NCBI RefSeq assembly: GCF_011927765.1
Contig: NZ_JAATJG010000005.1
Location: 62,001-126,000, forward strand
Source of the DNA: Wenyingzhuangia aestuarii
Lineage (GTDB): Bacteria; Bacteroidota; Bacteroidia; Flavobacteriales; Flavobacteriaceae
Length of the DNA: 64,000 bases
Direction of reading: 5' to 3'
Shown piece after piece: positions 46,465 through 55,091 of this stretch; the stretch's first letter is position 1, and each line of letters opens with the position of its first letter. A program made the position numbers and the translations under genes. The notes under the pieces are model-generated. The model was not told the DNA's origin and ran no database searches. It was given only the letters and a program-made list of their open reading frames with translations.

Positions 46465-47604
46465 TTATTTTAAAATATTTCTAGAAATCACTACTTTTTG
46501 TATTTCAGTAGTTCCTTCTCCTATAGTACACAGCTTGCTATCTCTATAAAACTTCTCTACAGGAAACTCTTTGGTATACCCATATCCTCCATGAATTTGA
46601 ACGGCTTCATTAGCTACTCTTACACAGGTTTCTGAAGCAAACATTTTAGCCATAGCTCCAATGGTCGTCATTTTTTCTCCTAATTCTTTTTTGGCAGCAG
46701 CTTTATGGGTCAACAATTCTGAAGCTTCTATTTCCGTTGCCATGTCTGCCAATTTAAACGAAACTCCTTGAAAAGATGAGATTGGCTTTCCAAACTGTAT
46801 TCTTTCTTTAGAGTACTTTAAAGCGGCTTCATAAGCACCTTTGGCAATTCCTATAGACAAGGCTGCTATAGAAATTCTTCCTCCGTCTAAGATTTTCATA
46901 GATTGAATAAATCCATCTCCTACTTCTCCTAACACATTTTCTTTAGGAACTCTACAGTTATCAAAAACCAATTCTGCAGTTTCTGAAGCTCGCATTCCTA
47001 ATTTATCTTCTTTTTTTCCTGAACTAAATCCTGGGGTTCCTTTTTCAATCGCAAAAGCAGTCATTCCATGGGAATCTCCTTTTTCACCAGTTCTTACAAT
47101 AACTACAGCAATATCTCCACTAATAGCATGGGTAATAAAGTTTTTAGCTCCGTTAATCACATATTCATCACCATCCAAAACGGCTGTTGTGCTCATTCCT
47201 CCTGCATCAGAACCTGTATTGTGCTCCGTTAATCCCCAAGCACCAATCCATTCACCAGTGGCTAATTTAGGCAGCCACTTCTTTTTTTGCGCTTCGTTAC
47301 CAAATTGCAAAATATGACCAGTACATAAAGAATTATGCGCAGCAACAGACAGTCCTATAGAAGGATCTACTTTAGAAATTTCTTCTATTACCGTAATGTA
47401 TTCATGATAACTTAACCCAGAACCTCCATAGGCTTCTGGTACCAAAACTCCCATAAATCCCATTTCTCCTAGCGACTTGAATAGTTCTACGGGGAAAACT
47501 TGAGACTCGTCCCATTGATAAATATTTGGTGTGATGTGAATTTTAGCAAAATCTTTAATCGATTGTGCTATCATTTTTTGGGTTTCATTCGTCTCGAAAT
47601 TCAT
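46465..47604 (-). CDS. Acyl-CoA dehydrogenase
   Basis: The 379-residue flavoprotein covers the whole family: N-terminal helical domain, 'GAWGLTEHNTGSDAGGM' FAD/substrate strand, 'DGGRISIAALSIGIAKGAYE', and the C-terminal 'QIHGGYGYTKEFPVEKFYRD' and 'IGEGTTEIQKVVISRNIL', where the Glu acts as the base in short/medium-chain enzymes. It oxidises acyl-CoA to enoyl-CoA, passing electrons to ETF. Chain-length preference cannot be read reliably. It is downstream of the HhH protein gene with 21 bp between. Confidence 0.93.
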   Translation of the reverse strand: MNFETNETQKMIAQSIKDFAKIHITPNIYQWDESQVFPVELFKSLGEMGFMGVLVPEAYGGSGLSYHEYITVIEEISKVDPSIGLSVAAHNSLCTGHILQFGNEAQKKKWLPKLATGEWIGAWGLTEHNTGSDAGGMSTTAVLDGDEYVINGAKNFITHAISGDIAVVIVRTGEKGDSHGMTAFAIEKGTPGFSSGKKEDKLGMRASETAELVFDNCRVPKENVLGEVGDGFIQSMKILDGGRISIAALSIGIAKGAYEAALKYSKERIQFGKPISSFQGVSFKLADMATEIEASELLTHKAAAKKELGEKMTTIGAMAKMFASETCVRVANEAVQIHGGYGYTKEFPVEKFYRDSKLCTIGEGTTEIQKVVISRNILK

Positions 47605-47625
47605 TCAAAAAAGATTTTAGTTGTT

Positions 47626-48480
47626 TTAGTGAGCCTGCAAATATAAACTTATTAAGTCAAACTTATCTACCGGAAAATTGCTTATTGTTTTTAACACTGC
47701 TAAATTCTGAATTTCAGCCACTTCTTTTCTATAGTCAATGATAGATTTAGCTTGTTTATAATTTATATAAACAATACTACTTAACTCACTAACAGTTGCT
47801 TTATTCACATTTATCTTTTTTATATGGGGTGTGGATAAAATTTGGAATTCTTTTTTTAAACGCAATAAAACTTCTGGAGGCAAGCCCCAAACTTCATCTA
47901 TTTGGGAATTATAAGTAAAACCTTGTAGTTTTTCTCTGTACTTTACAATTCTGTTGGCTCTAGTCTCTCCAATTCCCTTAATAGTAATCAACTCCTTAAC
48001 AGTAGCTTTGTTAAGGTCTTTAACAACCATTTTTTTAGCTACTATCTTTTTCTTTTGTGCTGTTTTACGGGTAACCCATTCTGGAAATTTAAAATAAGGT
48101 GCTAGTTGATGCAATAAAGAATCTGATACTTTAGTAACCTTTTTAAAGTCTTCAACGGAATTGATGTACTTTTCTGTTTTTCTATACGCCAACAATCGAT
48201 CTATTTCTGCTACAGACATTCCTAACTGATACGCTTTATAGTCACTTAAATAATTAGGATTAAAAGGCTTTAAAACATAGTCAGAACTCTCTACTTGTGA
48301 CAAACTATCTAACTGTTTCTGAATATTTTGAGCAATGGGACTTAACTCATATCCTGTATCCTTATTCTTAAACTCAAAAAAATAGAGAAAGGCTTGTACC
48401 AACAAGACAACTACAATCAATACAAAAATCCCATTTCGTTGACTTTTTGAGTAACTGAAATGGGATTTGAAAATTTTCAT
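47626..48480 (-). CDS. Membrane-anchored helix-hairpin-helix (ComEA-like) protein
   Basis: One N-terminal membrane segment (about 16-35) is followed by three helix-hairpin-helix repeats: 'MSVAEIDRLLAYRKTEKYI' (about 82-100), 'DLNKATVKELITIKGIGETR' (about 155-175) and 'NVNKATVSELSSIVYINYKQ' (about 225-245). HhH domains of this kind bind DNA without sequence preference. Related Bacteroidota proteins are annotated as ComEA-like, but natural transformation is not shown here. It lies between the symporter and acyl-CoA dehydrogenase genes. Confidence 0.82.
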   Translation of the reverse strand: MKIFKSHFSYSKSQRNGIFVLIVVVLLVQAFLYFFEFKNKDTGYELSPIAQNIQKQLDSLSQVESSDYVLKPFNPNYLSDYKAYQLGMSVAEIDRLLAYRKTEKYINSVEDFKKVTKVSDSLLHQLAPYFKFPEWVTRKTAQKKKIVAKKMVVKDLNKATVKELITIKGIGETRANRIVKYREKLQGFTYNSQIDEVWGLPPEVLLRLKKEFQILSTPHIKKINVNKATVSELSSIVYINYKQAKSIIDYRKEVAEIQNLAVLKTISNFPVDKFDLISLYLQAH

Positions 48481-48499
48481 ACGAAAAGATACTTTTAAG

Positions 48500-50110
48500 T
48501 TAGTCTTCTACTTTATGTTTAATAGCTGTTAAATAGCGTTTAATTTCTTGTTTGGCTTTAGGGGCTAAGATAATTAATCCTAAAACATTTGGAAATACCA
48601 TGGCAAAAATCATAGAATCAGAAAACTCTACTACCGAATTTAAACTAGAAGAAGCTCCTACAATAATTACGAATAAAAATAAGACTTTATAAGTAGTATC
48701 GGCCAATTTACTTTTTCCAAAAAGATAACTCCATCCCTGAATTCCATAATAAGACCAAGACAACATGGTTGAAAATGCAAATAAAATAACCGCAATGGTT
48801 AAGACTACAGAAAAGTGTGGAATGGCAGAATCAAAAGCGGCAGAAGTTAAATCTACTCCTCCTAATTTTTGTCCCGATCCATTCATAACTACATTACTAC
48901 CTTCTAAATTGGCATATTCAAACAAGCTATATTTTAAATTCGTAATAACAATCACCAAAGCAGTCATGGTACAAATAACAACAGTGTCTACAAAAGGTCC
49001 AATACTGGCAACGATACCTTCACTTGCAGGAAATTTAGTTTTTACAGCGGCATGCGCAATAGATGCAGAACCGACTCCTGCCTCATTAGAAAAAGCAGCT
49101 CTCTGAAAACCTACAATCATCACCCCCACAACACCTCCTAACAAGGCATCACTCTCAAAAGCACCTTTCCATATTTGAACAGCTGCATTAGGAATCATAT
49201 CAAAATTCTTAAAAATGATAATTAATGAAGCTCCCACAAATAAAATTCCCATAAACGGAACAATCTTTTCGGTTACTTTTCCAATTCTTTTAATTCCTCC
49301 AATAATCACAATTCCAACCAAAGCCGCTAAAACCAATCCAAAAATAAATCCTGATTCCAATCCGGTTAGTGACATGAATTGTGCAGTAGCTTGGTTAGAT
49401 TGAAACATGTTTCCTCCTCCAAAAGAACCTCCTACAACAAAAATGGCATACATAATAGCTAATACCTTACCTAGGCCAGCCATGTTTTTTTCTTTTAATC
49501 CCTTTTTTAAGTAATACATAGGTCCTCCGTAGATTTTACCATCTGCTCCTACCTCTCTATACTTAACTCCTAAAGTAGCTTCTACTAGTTTTGTAGACAT
49601 TCCTAAAAAACCTGCTAAAATCATCCATATAATAGCACCCGGTCCTCCTAAAGCAATAGCTACGGCTACCCCTGCAATATTTCCTAACCCAACAGTAGCA
49701 GACAATGCTGCTGTTAAAGCCTGAAAATGTGTAACTTCTCCAATAACAGGTGTTATTTTTCTTTCTTTGTTAGATTCAGCTACATCTATAATTTTTTCAA
49801 TACTTTCTCCTTCTTCGTATGCGTGATCTAACGCATCGTAATCTCCTTTGGTTGCTTTAATGGCTACTCCCAAAAGACGAATATTAGCAAACTTAAAATA
49901 CAGGGTAAAAAACAAAGCCCCTAATAATAAAACAATCAATACAATAGGTACATTTTTAGGTCCTATAGGAACGGAGTAGAACACAACTTGTGTGACTGCG
50001 TGAGAAATGGGTTGAAAGTTTTCCTCTATCACCTCATCTATAGAAGCAAAAGTGATGGTTGGAATTAATAATACAATTAGACTTAGTAGTTGTTTGATTA
50101 GTTTACTCAT
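48500..50110 (-). CDS. Sodium:alanine/glycine symporter (AGCS family)
   Basis: The 536-residue protein has about eleven membrane helices and the AGCS signature 'ATVGLGNIAGVAVAIALGGP' with 'AAFSNEAGVGSASIAHAA' later. It takes up alanine or glycine with Na+. The first 25 residues look like an extra signal-like helix, common in Bacteroidota members. Its start overlaps the end of the potassium channel gene by 8 bp. Confidence 0.93.
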   Translation of the reverse strand: MSKLIKQLLSLIVLLIPTITFASIDEVIEENFQPISHAVTQVVFYSVPIGPKNVPIVLIVLLLGALFFTLYFKFANIRLLGVAIKATKGDYDALDHAYEEGESIEKIIDVAESNKERKITPVIGEVTHFQALTAALSATVGLGNIAGVAVAIALGGPGAIIWMILAGFLGMSTKLVEATLGVKYREVGADGKIYGGPMYYLKKGLKEKNMAGLGKVLAIMYAIFVVGGSFGGGNMFQSNQATAQFMSLTGLESGFIFGLVLAALVGIVIIGGIKRIGKVTEKIVPFMGILFVGASLIIIFKNFDMIPNAAVQIWKGAFESDALLGGVVGVMIVGFQRAAFSNEAGVGSASIAHAAVKTKFPASEGIVASIGPFVDTVVICTMTALVIVITNLKYSLFEYANLEGSNVVMNGSGQKLGGVDLTSAAFDSAIPHFSVVLTIAVILFAFSTMLSWSYYGIQGWSYLFGKSKLADTTYKVLFLFVIIVGASSSLNSVVEFSDSMIFAMVFPNVLGLIILAPKAKQEIKRYLTAIKHKVED

Positions 50111-51095
50111 AAATTTCTTTAAATTTTTTAATTTGTTCAGGCCTTCCTAAAACGATTAATTTACAGTGGGGTTCTAAAATCATTTTTGATGACGGGTTGA
50201 CAATATATTCATCTTCTGAAGTGATAAAACCAATAACGTTGCACCCTGAATTTCTGCGAACGTCTAAATCTTGAATAGATTTCATCATATATTCTTCTGG
50301 CAATTCATCAACACCAATTTCTTCTAAATTGGCATTGGAATCTCCTTCCATATTAATTCTATTCACAAACTCAACTAAATCTGGAGTAACTAATAACGAA
50401 GCCATGTGATCTCCTCCCAACTTATCGGGCATAATTACATGATTGGCTCCTGCTATTTTTAATTTCTCAGTAGCATTTTCATCATTAGCCCTACTAACAA
50501 TATTTAGTTTGGAATTTAATTGTCTTGAAGACAGCACAATATACACATTATTAGCATCCGAAGGTAAAGCGGCTATTAAATGGGATGCTTTTGCTATTCC
50601 TGCATTTTTTAAAGCAAGATCACTTGTGGCATCTCCTTTTACAAATTGTACATCTTGGTACATAGGATTTTCTATAAATTCCTCTTTTTGCTCAATAACC
50701 ACACAAGTTTTGTTAAACTTCTTTAGCTTTTCATAAGACTGTCTACCGTTTCTACCAAAACCACAAATAATGGTATGCCCTTCTAACTTGGCAATTTCTT
50801 TTAACTCTTTTTTGATACGAAAAGCTTCCATAAGTACATTGTTTGAAAAAAAATCTGAAATAACAGTTACCAAGTATCCATATACACCAATACTCATTAA
50901 CAATAATAAAATGGTAAAAAGTTTACCTGCACTATCTAAAGGTTGTACCTCTCCAAAACCAACAGTGGTAATGGTAATAATGGTCATAAAAAAAGCATTT
51001 ACTAACGTATAGTCAAATGCCAAAAAGAAAACTACAGTTCCTATAGCTAGAACAACAGCAAATAAAAATAACCCTTTATATATTTTGTTTAGCAT
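50103..51095 (-). CDS. Two-TM potassium channel with RCK (TrkA-N/TrkA-C) domains
   Basis: Residues 5-95 contain two membrane helices and the pore motif TTVGFGE (about 43-49). Residues 110-230 form the TrkA-N/RCK Rossmann domain (HTIICGFGRNGRQ), and 250-330 the TrkA-C domain. It is a gated K+ channel of the MthK/Kch type. It overlaps the symporter gene by 8 bp and follows the PspC gene after six bases, so the three are probably co-transcribed. Confidence 0.93.
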   Translation of the reverse strand: MLNKIYKGLFLFAVVLAIGTVVFFLAFDYTLVNAFFMTIITITTVGFGEVQPLDSAGKLFTILLLLMSIGVYGYLVTVISDFFSNNVLMEAFRIKKELKEIAKLEGHTIICGFGRNGRQSYEKLKKFNKTCVVIEQKEEFIENPMYQDVQFVKGDATSDLALKNAGIAKASHLIAALPSDANNVYIVLSSRQLNSKLNIVSRANDENATEKLKIAGANHVIMPDKLGGDHMASLLVTPDLVEFVNRINMEGDSNANLEEIGVDELPEEYMMKSIQDLDVRRNSGCNVIGFITSEDEYIVNPSSKMILEPHCKLIVLGRPEQIKKFKEIYE

Positions 51096-51101
51096 ACAGT
51101 T

Positions 51102-51329
51102 CTATAAATCAAACACAGAGGTTCGTTTGGTACGAATCATATCTTTTAATTTTAATAAAAAAGCCAAGGTTAGGTAAATTCCAAAAGAAACTCCTAAGGT
51201 TACAAATGATATGTACACAAAGAACAAACGCACATTGGCTGTTCTCATCCCTAACCGATCTGCCAGTCTTGAAGAAACATCAAAACCATGTCTTTCAAAA
51301 AAATGGCGAATTTTAGTAATCAAAGTCAT
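51102..51329 (-). CDS. PspC-domain small membrane protein
   Basis: The 75-residue protein shows the PspC-like pattern of an N-terminal amphipathic stretch with 'RLADRLGMRTANVRLFFVYISF' (21-plus residues, here cited in part) and one or two membrane segments (about 35-65). PspC proteins take part in envelope stress sensing in some bacteria; here only the fold is suggested. It is the first gene before the K+ channel. Confidence 0.72.
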   Translation of the reverse strand: MTLITKIRHFFERHGFDVSSRLADRLGMRTANVRLFFVYISFVTLGVSFGIYLTLAFLLKLKDMIRTKRTSVFDL

Positions 51330-51440
51330 CGTAAAAAATCAATATGCTGCAAGTTAATAAAATGACACTAGTAATAACAATTAAGTTTCTACATTATCGG
51401 GTATAAAAACTATATTTACCCTCCCATAAACATTAAAAAG

Positions 51441-53555
51441 ATGACAAATATTGATAATGCTTTACAAGTAGCAAAGCTTACAAATATATCTGAAGGAAAG
51501 GTAAACACCATTTTAAACTTTTTAAATGAAGGAGCTACCATTCCATTTATTGCCCGATACAGAAAAGACCAAACTGGTGGTTTAGAGGATTTTGAGATTT
51601 TTAACATCCAAAAACAATCGGTATTAGTGGATGAGATTATCAAAAGAAAAGCACATATACTAGAAACGCTTGACAATCAAAATATAACCGATGCTACCTT
51701 ACGAAACAGAATTGAAAACTCTTGGGACAAAAAAGAGTTGGAAGATTTGTTTTTGCCTTATAAAACCAAACGTAAAACCAAAGCAAGTGTTGCTAAAGAA
51801 AACGGATTGGAAGGTTTGGCTAAAATAATTATGTCTCAAAACGCTACTGATGTAAATGCTAGTCGTTTTGTAAAAGGAGCTATTAAAACAGAAGAAGATG
51901 CCATTGCAGGTGCTTTGGATATTGTTAGTGAATGGATTGCAGAGCATAGTTATAGTAGAAATCAGTTAAGAAGGTTATATACTAGAGACGGACTTTTAAC
52001 AAGTAAAGTAAAAAAAGGGAAAGAGCAAGAAGCTCAAACTTATAAAACCTATTTTGAGTTTGAACAAAAAGCAACCAGAGTACCATCGCATCGAGTATTG
52101 GCAATTTTAAGAGCTACGGAAGAAGGTTTGTTAACTTCTGGAATTTCTATAGACAAACAAACAGCCATTGCTTTGCTAGAAAAAAACTTTATAAAAGGTA
52201 ACAATCAAGCAAGTAAACTATTACAACAAGCCATAGCAAGTACGTATAGCAAAAACTTAAAGCCTGCTTTAGAAAAAGAGCTTATCAAAGAAATAAAACT
52301 AAAAGCCGATATAGATGCAGTAAACGTGTTTTCTAAAAACTTAGAACAACTTTTATTGGCAAGTCCTATTGGTAAAAAAAGAGTATTGGCTATAGACCCT
52401 GGTTTTAAAACAGGTTGTAAAGTGGTTTGTTTAAACGCTCAAGGAGATTTGTTAGAAGACACTGTAATCTACCCTCATCCTCCACAGCAACAGCGTAGTA
52501 AAAGTATAGATAAAGTAGTACAACTACTAAATAAGCATAAAATTAAGGCAATTGCTATTGGGAACGGAACTGCGGGTAGAGAAACCGAAAGCTTGATAAA
52601 ATCTATGAATCTTGCCAAAGACATTGCCGTGTATTTGGTCAACGAAAACGGTGCATCTATTTACTCCGCTTCTGAAATTGGTAGAGAAGAATTCCCTAAC
52701 CACGATATTACAGTTCGTGGCTCAGTAAGTATTGGTAGGCGATTAATGGATCCTTTAGCAGAGCTGGTTAAAATTGATCCAAAGTCTATTGGAGTTGGCC
52801 AGTATCAACACGATGTGGATCAAACTTTGTTAAAGTCGGAATTAGATCATATTGTAGAAAGATGCGTAAATAAAATTGGAGTGCGACTAAATACTGCTAG
52901 CAAATATTTATTGCAATACATATCGGGAATTGGACCTGCTCTGGCTCAAAACATTGTAGATTATAGAACCGAAAACGGAAAGTTTACCAACATCAATCAA
53001 CTTAAAAAAGTTCCTAGACTGGGTAACAAAGCTTTTGAACAATGTGCTGGTTTTTTACGTTTACAAGGAGATCAACCTTTAGATAATACGGGAATTCACC
53101 CTGAATTGTACAAAGAAGTAAATCAAATAGCTAAAAAACTAAACGTTCCTATTCCTGATTTAATTGGAAATGAAAAAGCCTTGACTTTGGTAGATGATGA
53201 AGAATTACAAGAAAAAATTGGAGTTTTATCGTTAACGGATTTATTAAACGAACTGGCTAAACCAAATCAGGATCCAAGAAATCAAGACGATCAGTTGGTT
53301 TTTGATGAAAACATTACCAACATCAATCACTTGTACGAAGGAATGATTTTAAAAGGACAAGTAAGTAATATTACCAACTTTGGTGCTTTTATAGATTTGG
53401 GAATTAAAGAAAATGGCTTGGTTCATATTTCTCAAATTACCGATAAGTTTATTTCATCACCTAATGATGTGCTACAACTAAACCAGATAGTAAACGTTAA
53501 AGTAATTCAATTAGACCTAGATCAGAAAAGAATTGGTTTGACTATGAAATTTTAA
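51441..53555 (+). CDS. tex: Tex-family RNA-binding transcription accessory protein
   Basis: The 704-residue protein follows the Tex domain order: N-terminal helical domain, YqgF/RNase H-like domain (about 320-440, VLAIDPGFKTGCKVV), helix-hairpin-helix (about 490-550, ISGIGPALAQNIVDYR) and a C-terminal S1 RNA-binding domain (about 630-704, GQVSNITNFGAFIDLGIKEN). Tex binds nucleic acid during transcription; its exact role is not settled. It is followed on the same strand by map and a sirtuin gene. Confidence 0.95.
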   Translation: MTNIDNALQVAKLTNISEGKVNTILNFLNEGATIPFIARYRKDQTGGLEDFEIFNIQKQSVLVDEIIKRKAHILETLDNQNITDATLRNRIENSWDKKELEDLFLPYKTKRKTKASVAKENGLEGLAKIIMSQNATDVNASRFVKGAIKTEEDAIAGALDIVSEWIAEHSYSRNQLRRLYTRDGLLTSKVKKGKEQEAQTYKTYFEFEQKATRVPSHRVLAILRATEEGLLTSGISIDKQTAIALLEKNFIKGNNQASKLLQQAIASTYSKNLKPALEKELIKEIKLKADIDAVNVFSKNLEQLLLASPIGKKRVLAIDPGFKTGCKVVCLNAQGDLLEDTVIYPHPPQQQRSKSIDKVVQLLNKHKIKAIAIGNGTAGRETESLIKSMNLAKDIAVYLVNENGASIYSASEIGREEFPNHDITVRGSVSIGRRLMDPLAELVKIDPKSIGVGQYQHDVDQTLLKSELDHIVERCVNKIGVRLNTASKYLLQYISGIGPALAQNIVDYRTENGKFTNINQLKKVPRLGNKAFEQCAGFLRLQGDQPLDNTGIHPELYKEVNQIAKKLNVPIPDLIGNEKALTLVDDEELQEKIGVLSLTDLLNELAKPNQDPRNQDDQLVFDENITNINHLYEGMILKGQVSNITNFGAFIDLGIKENGLVHISQITDKFISSPNDVLQLNQIVNVKVIQLDLDQKRIGLTMKF

Positions 53556-53597
53556 ACAAAAAAAAGTAATTTTAGTTTTAATTAAAAAATATACAAA

Positions 53598-54362
53598 ATG
53601 TCTATCACAAAAGAGTCTGAACTTATTGGAATGAAAAAAATTAGTGAAGTGGTTGGAACTACACTAAAATTAATGATAGCACATGCAACTGTAGGTATGT
53701 CTACCAAAGAATTAGATGAATATGGAGGTGAAATTTTAAGAAGTTACGGAGCAAAGTCTGCACCTTATGAAACTTACGACTTTCCTGGTTACACTTGCAT
53801 TAGTGTAAACAAAGAAGCAGCACACGGAATTCCATCTGAAAATAAAATTCTAAAAGAAGGTGATCTGATAAATATTGATGTTTCGGCTGAGTTAAATGGA
53901 TTTTGGTCAGACAATGGAGCTTCTTTTGTGCTTGGAAAAGATATACATCATCATCAACCACTTGTTAACGCTTCTAAAAACATTCTAAAAAAAGCAGTTC
54001 ACAATATTAAAGGAGGCGTTAAAATAGCTGATATTGGACAAATCATTGAAACGGAAGCTAAAAAACAGGGATTTAAAGTTATTAAAAATTTAGCAGGGCA
54101 CGGAGTGGGAAGAAGTTTGCACGAAGAACCTGAAAATATTTTAAATTACAGAGTCAAATCAAACCGTGAAAGATTTAAAAAGAATACAACAGTAGCTATA
54201 GAAACTTTTATATCAACAAAATCTACCATTGCTTTAGAGTTAAATGATGGTTGGACGTTGGTTGGTGATAAAGGAGGGTATGTTACACAACATGAACAAA
54301 CTATATTGGTTACTGATAAAGAGCCTGTAATTTTAACTGAATCTAACGAGATTTGGAATTAA
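53598..54362 (+). CDS. map: Type I methionine aminopeptidase
   Basis: The 254-residue enzyme has the metal ligands of the family in order: the substrate His in AAHGIPS, Asp in INIDVSAELNGFWSDNG (two Asp), His in LAGHGVGRSLHE, Glu in VAIETF and Glu in QHEQTI. It removes the initiator Met. Its N-terminus is short, without the zinc finger of eukaryotic enzymes. It lies 42 bp after tex. Confidence 0.95.
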   Translation: MSITKESELIGMKKISEVVGTTLKLMIAHATVGMSTKELDEYGGEILRSYGAKSAPYETYDFPGYTCISVNKEAAHGIPSENKILKEGDLINIDVSAELNGFWSDNGASFVLGKDIHHHQPLVNASKNILKKAVHNIKGGVKIADIGQIIETEAKKQGFKVIKNLAGHGVGRSLHEEPENILNYRVKSNRERFKKNTTVAIETFISTKSTIALELNDGWTLVGDKGGYVTQHEQTILVTDKEPVILTESNEIWN

Positions 54363-54368
54363 CATCAC

Positions 54369-55046
54369 ATGAAAAACTTAGTGATTCTTACAGGAGCAGG
54401 TATTAGTGCCGAAAGTGGCATTAAAACTTTTAGAGATAGCAACGGTTTGTGGGAAAACCACGATGTGATGGAAGTGGCTTCTATTGATGGATGGTCTAAA
54501 AATCCTGCATTGATGCTAGATTTTTACAATCAGCGTAGGACACAAGCAGAAACAGTATTTCCTAACAAAGCACATTTGTTTTTAGCTGAATTACAAAAAA
54601 AATACAACGTTCAAATTATAACCCAAAATGTAGATGATTTGCACGAACGTGCTGGTAGCAAACAAGTATTGCATTTACACGGAAAATTATCAGAAGCTAA
54701 AAGCAGTAAAAACTCCAATTATATAATTGACATTACAGGTAAACAAATCAAATTAGGAGACGTTTGCCCACAAGGACATCAACTAAGACCTAATATTGTT
54801 TGGTTTGGAGAAGAAGTTCCTATGTTGGACAAAGCTGCTAGTATTTGCGAAACTGCCAATATATTTGTAATTATCGGAACCAGTTTACAAGTTTACCCAG
54901 CTGCTAGCTTAGTTGACTATATTCCTAAAGATTGTCCTGTATATATAATAGACCCAAAGGTAGATGAAATAAATATTCCGAAACACTACATATGTATTAA
55001 AGAATCCGCAGTAGCTAGTCTGCCTTTTTTACACACCTATTTATAA
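54369..55046 (+). CDS. Sirtuin NAD-dependent protein deacylase, zinc-cysteine-poor
   Basis: The 225-residue protein has the class III sirtuin motifs: LTGAGISAESGIKTFRD, TQNVDDLHERAG, the catalytic His in LHLHGKL and VVIGTSLQVYPA-like 'VIIGTSLQVYPAAS'. The pair Tyr-x-x-Arg in DFYNQRR is the hallmark of SIRT5-type desuccinylases. The zinc module is reduced: only one Cys (DVCPQGHQ) is left where the two CxxC pairs usually stand. It starts six bases after map and ends before a bidirectional terminator. Confidence 0.92.
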   Translation: MKNLVILTGAGISAESGIKTFRDSNGLWENHDVMEVASIDGWSKNPALMLDFYNQRRTQAETVFPNKAHLFLAELQKKYNVQIITQNVDDLHERAGSKQVLHLHGKLSEAKSSKNSNYIIDITGKQIKLGDVCPQGHQLRPNIVWFGEEVPMLDKAASICETANIFVIIGTSLQVYPAASLVDYIPKDCPVYIIDPKVDEINIPKHYICIKESAVASLPFLHTYL

Positions 55047-55048
55047 CA

Positions 55049-55078
55049 AAAAAGCGAACACCTAGATGTTCGCTTTTT
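55049..55078. terminator. Bidirectional terminator
   Basis: Twelve-base arms (55049-55060, 55067-55078) around a six-base loop, with A-run before and T-run after. It serves the convergent sirtuin and nitric-oxide reductase genes. Confidence 0.85.
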
Positions 55079-55091
55079 TTACTATTACTAT

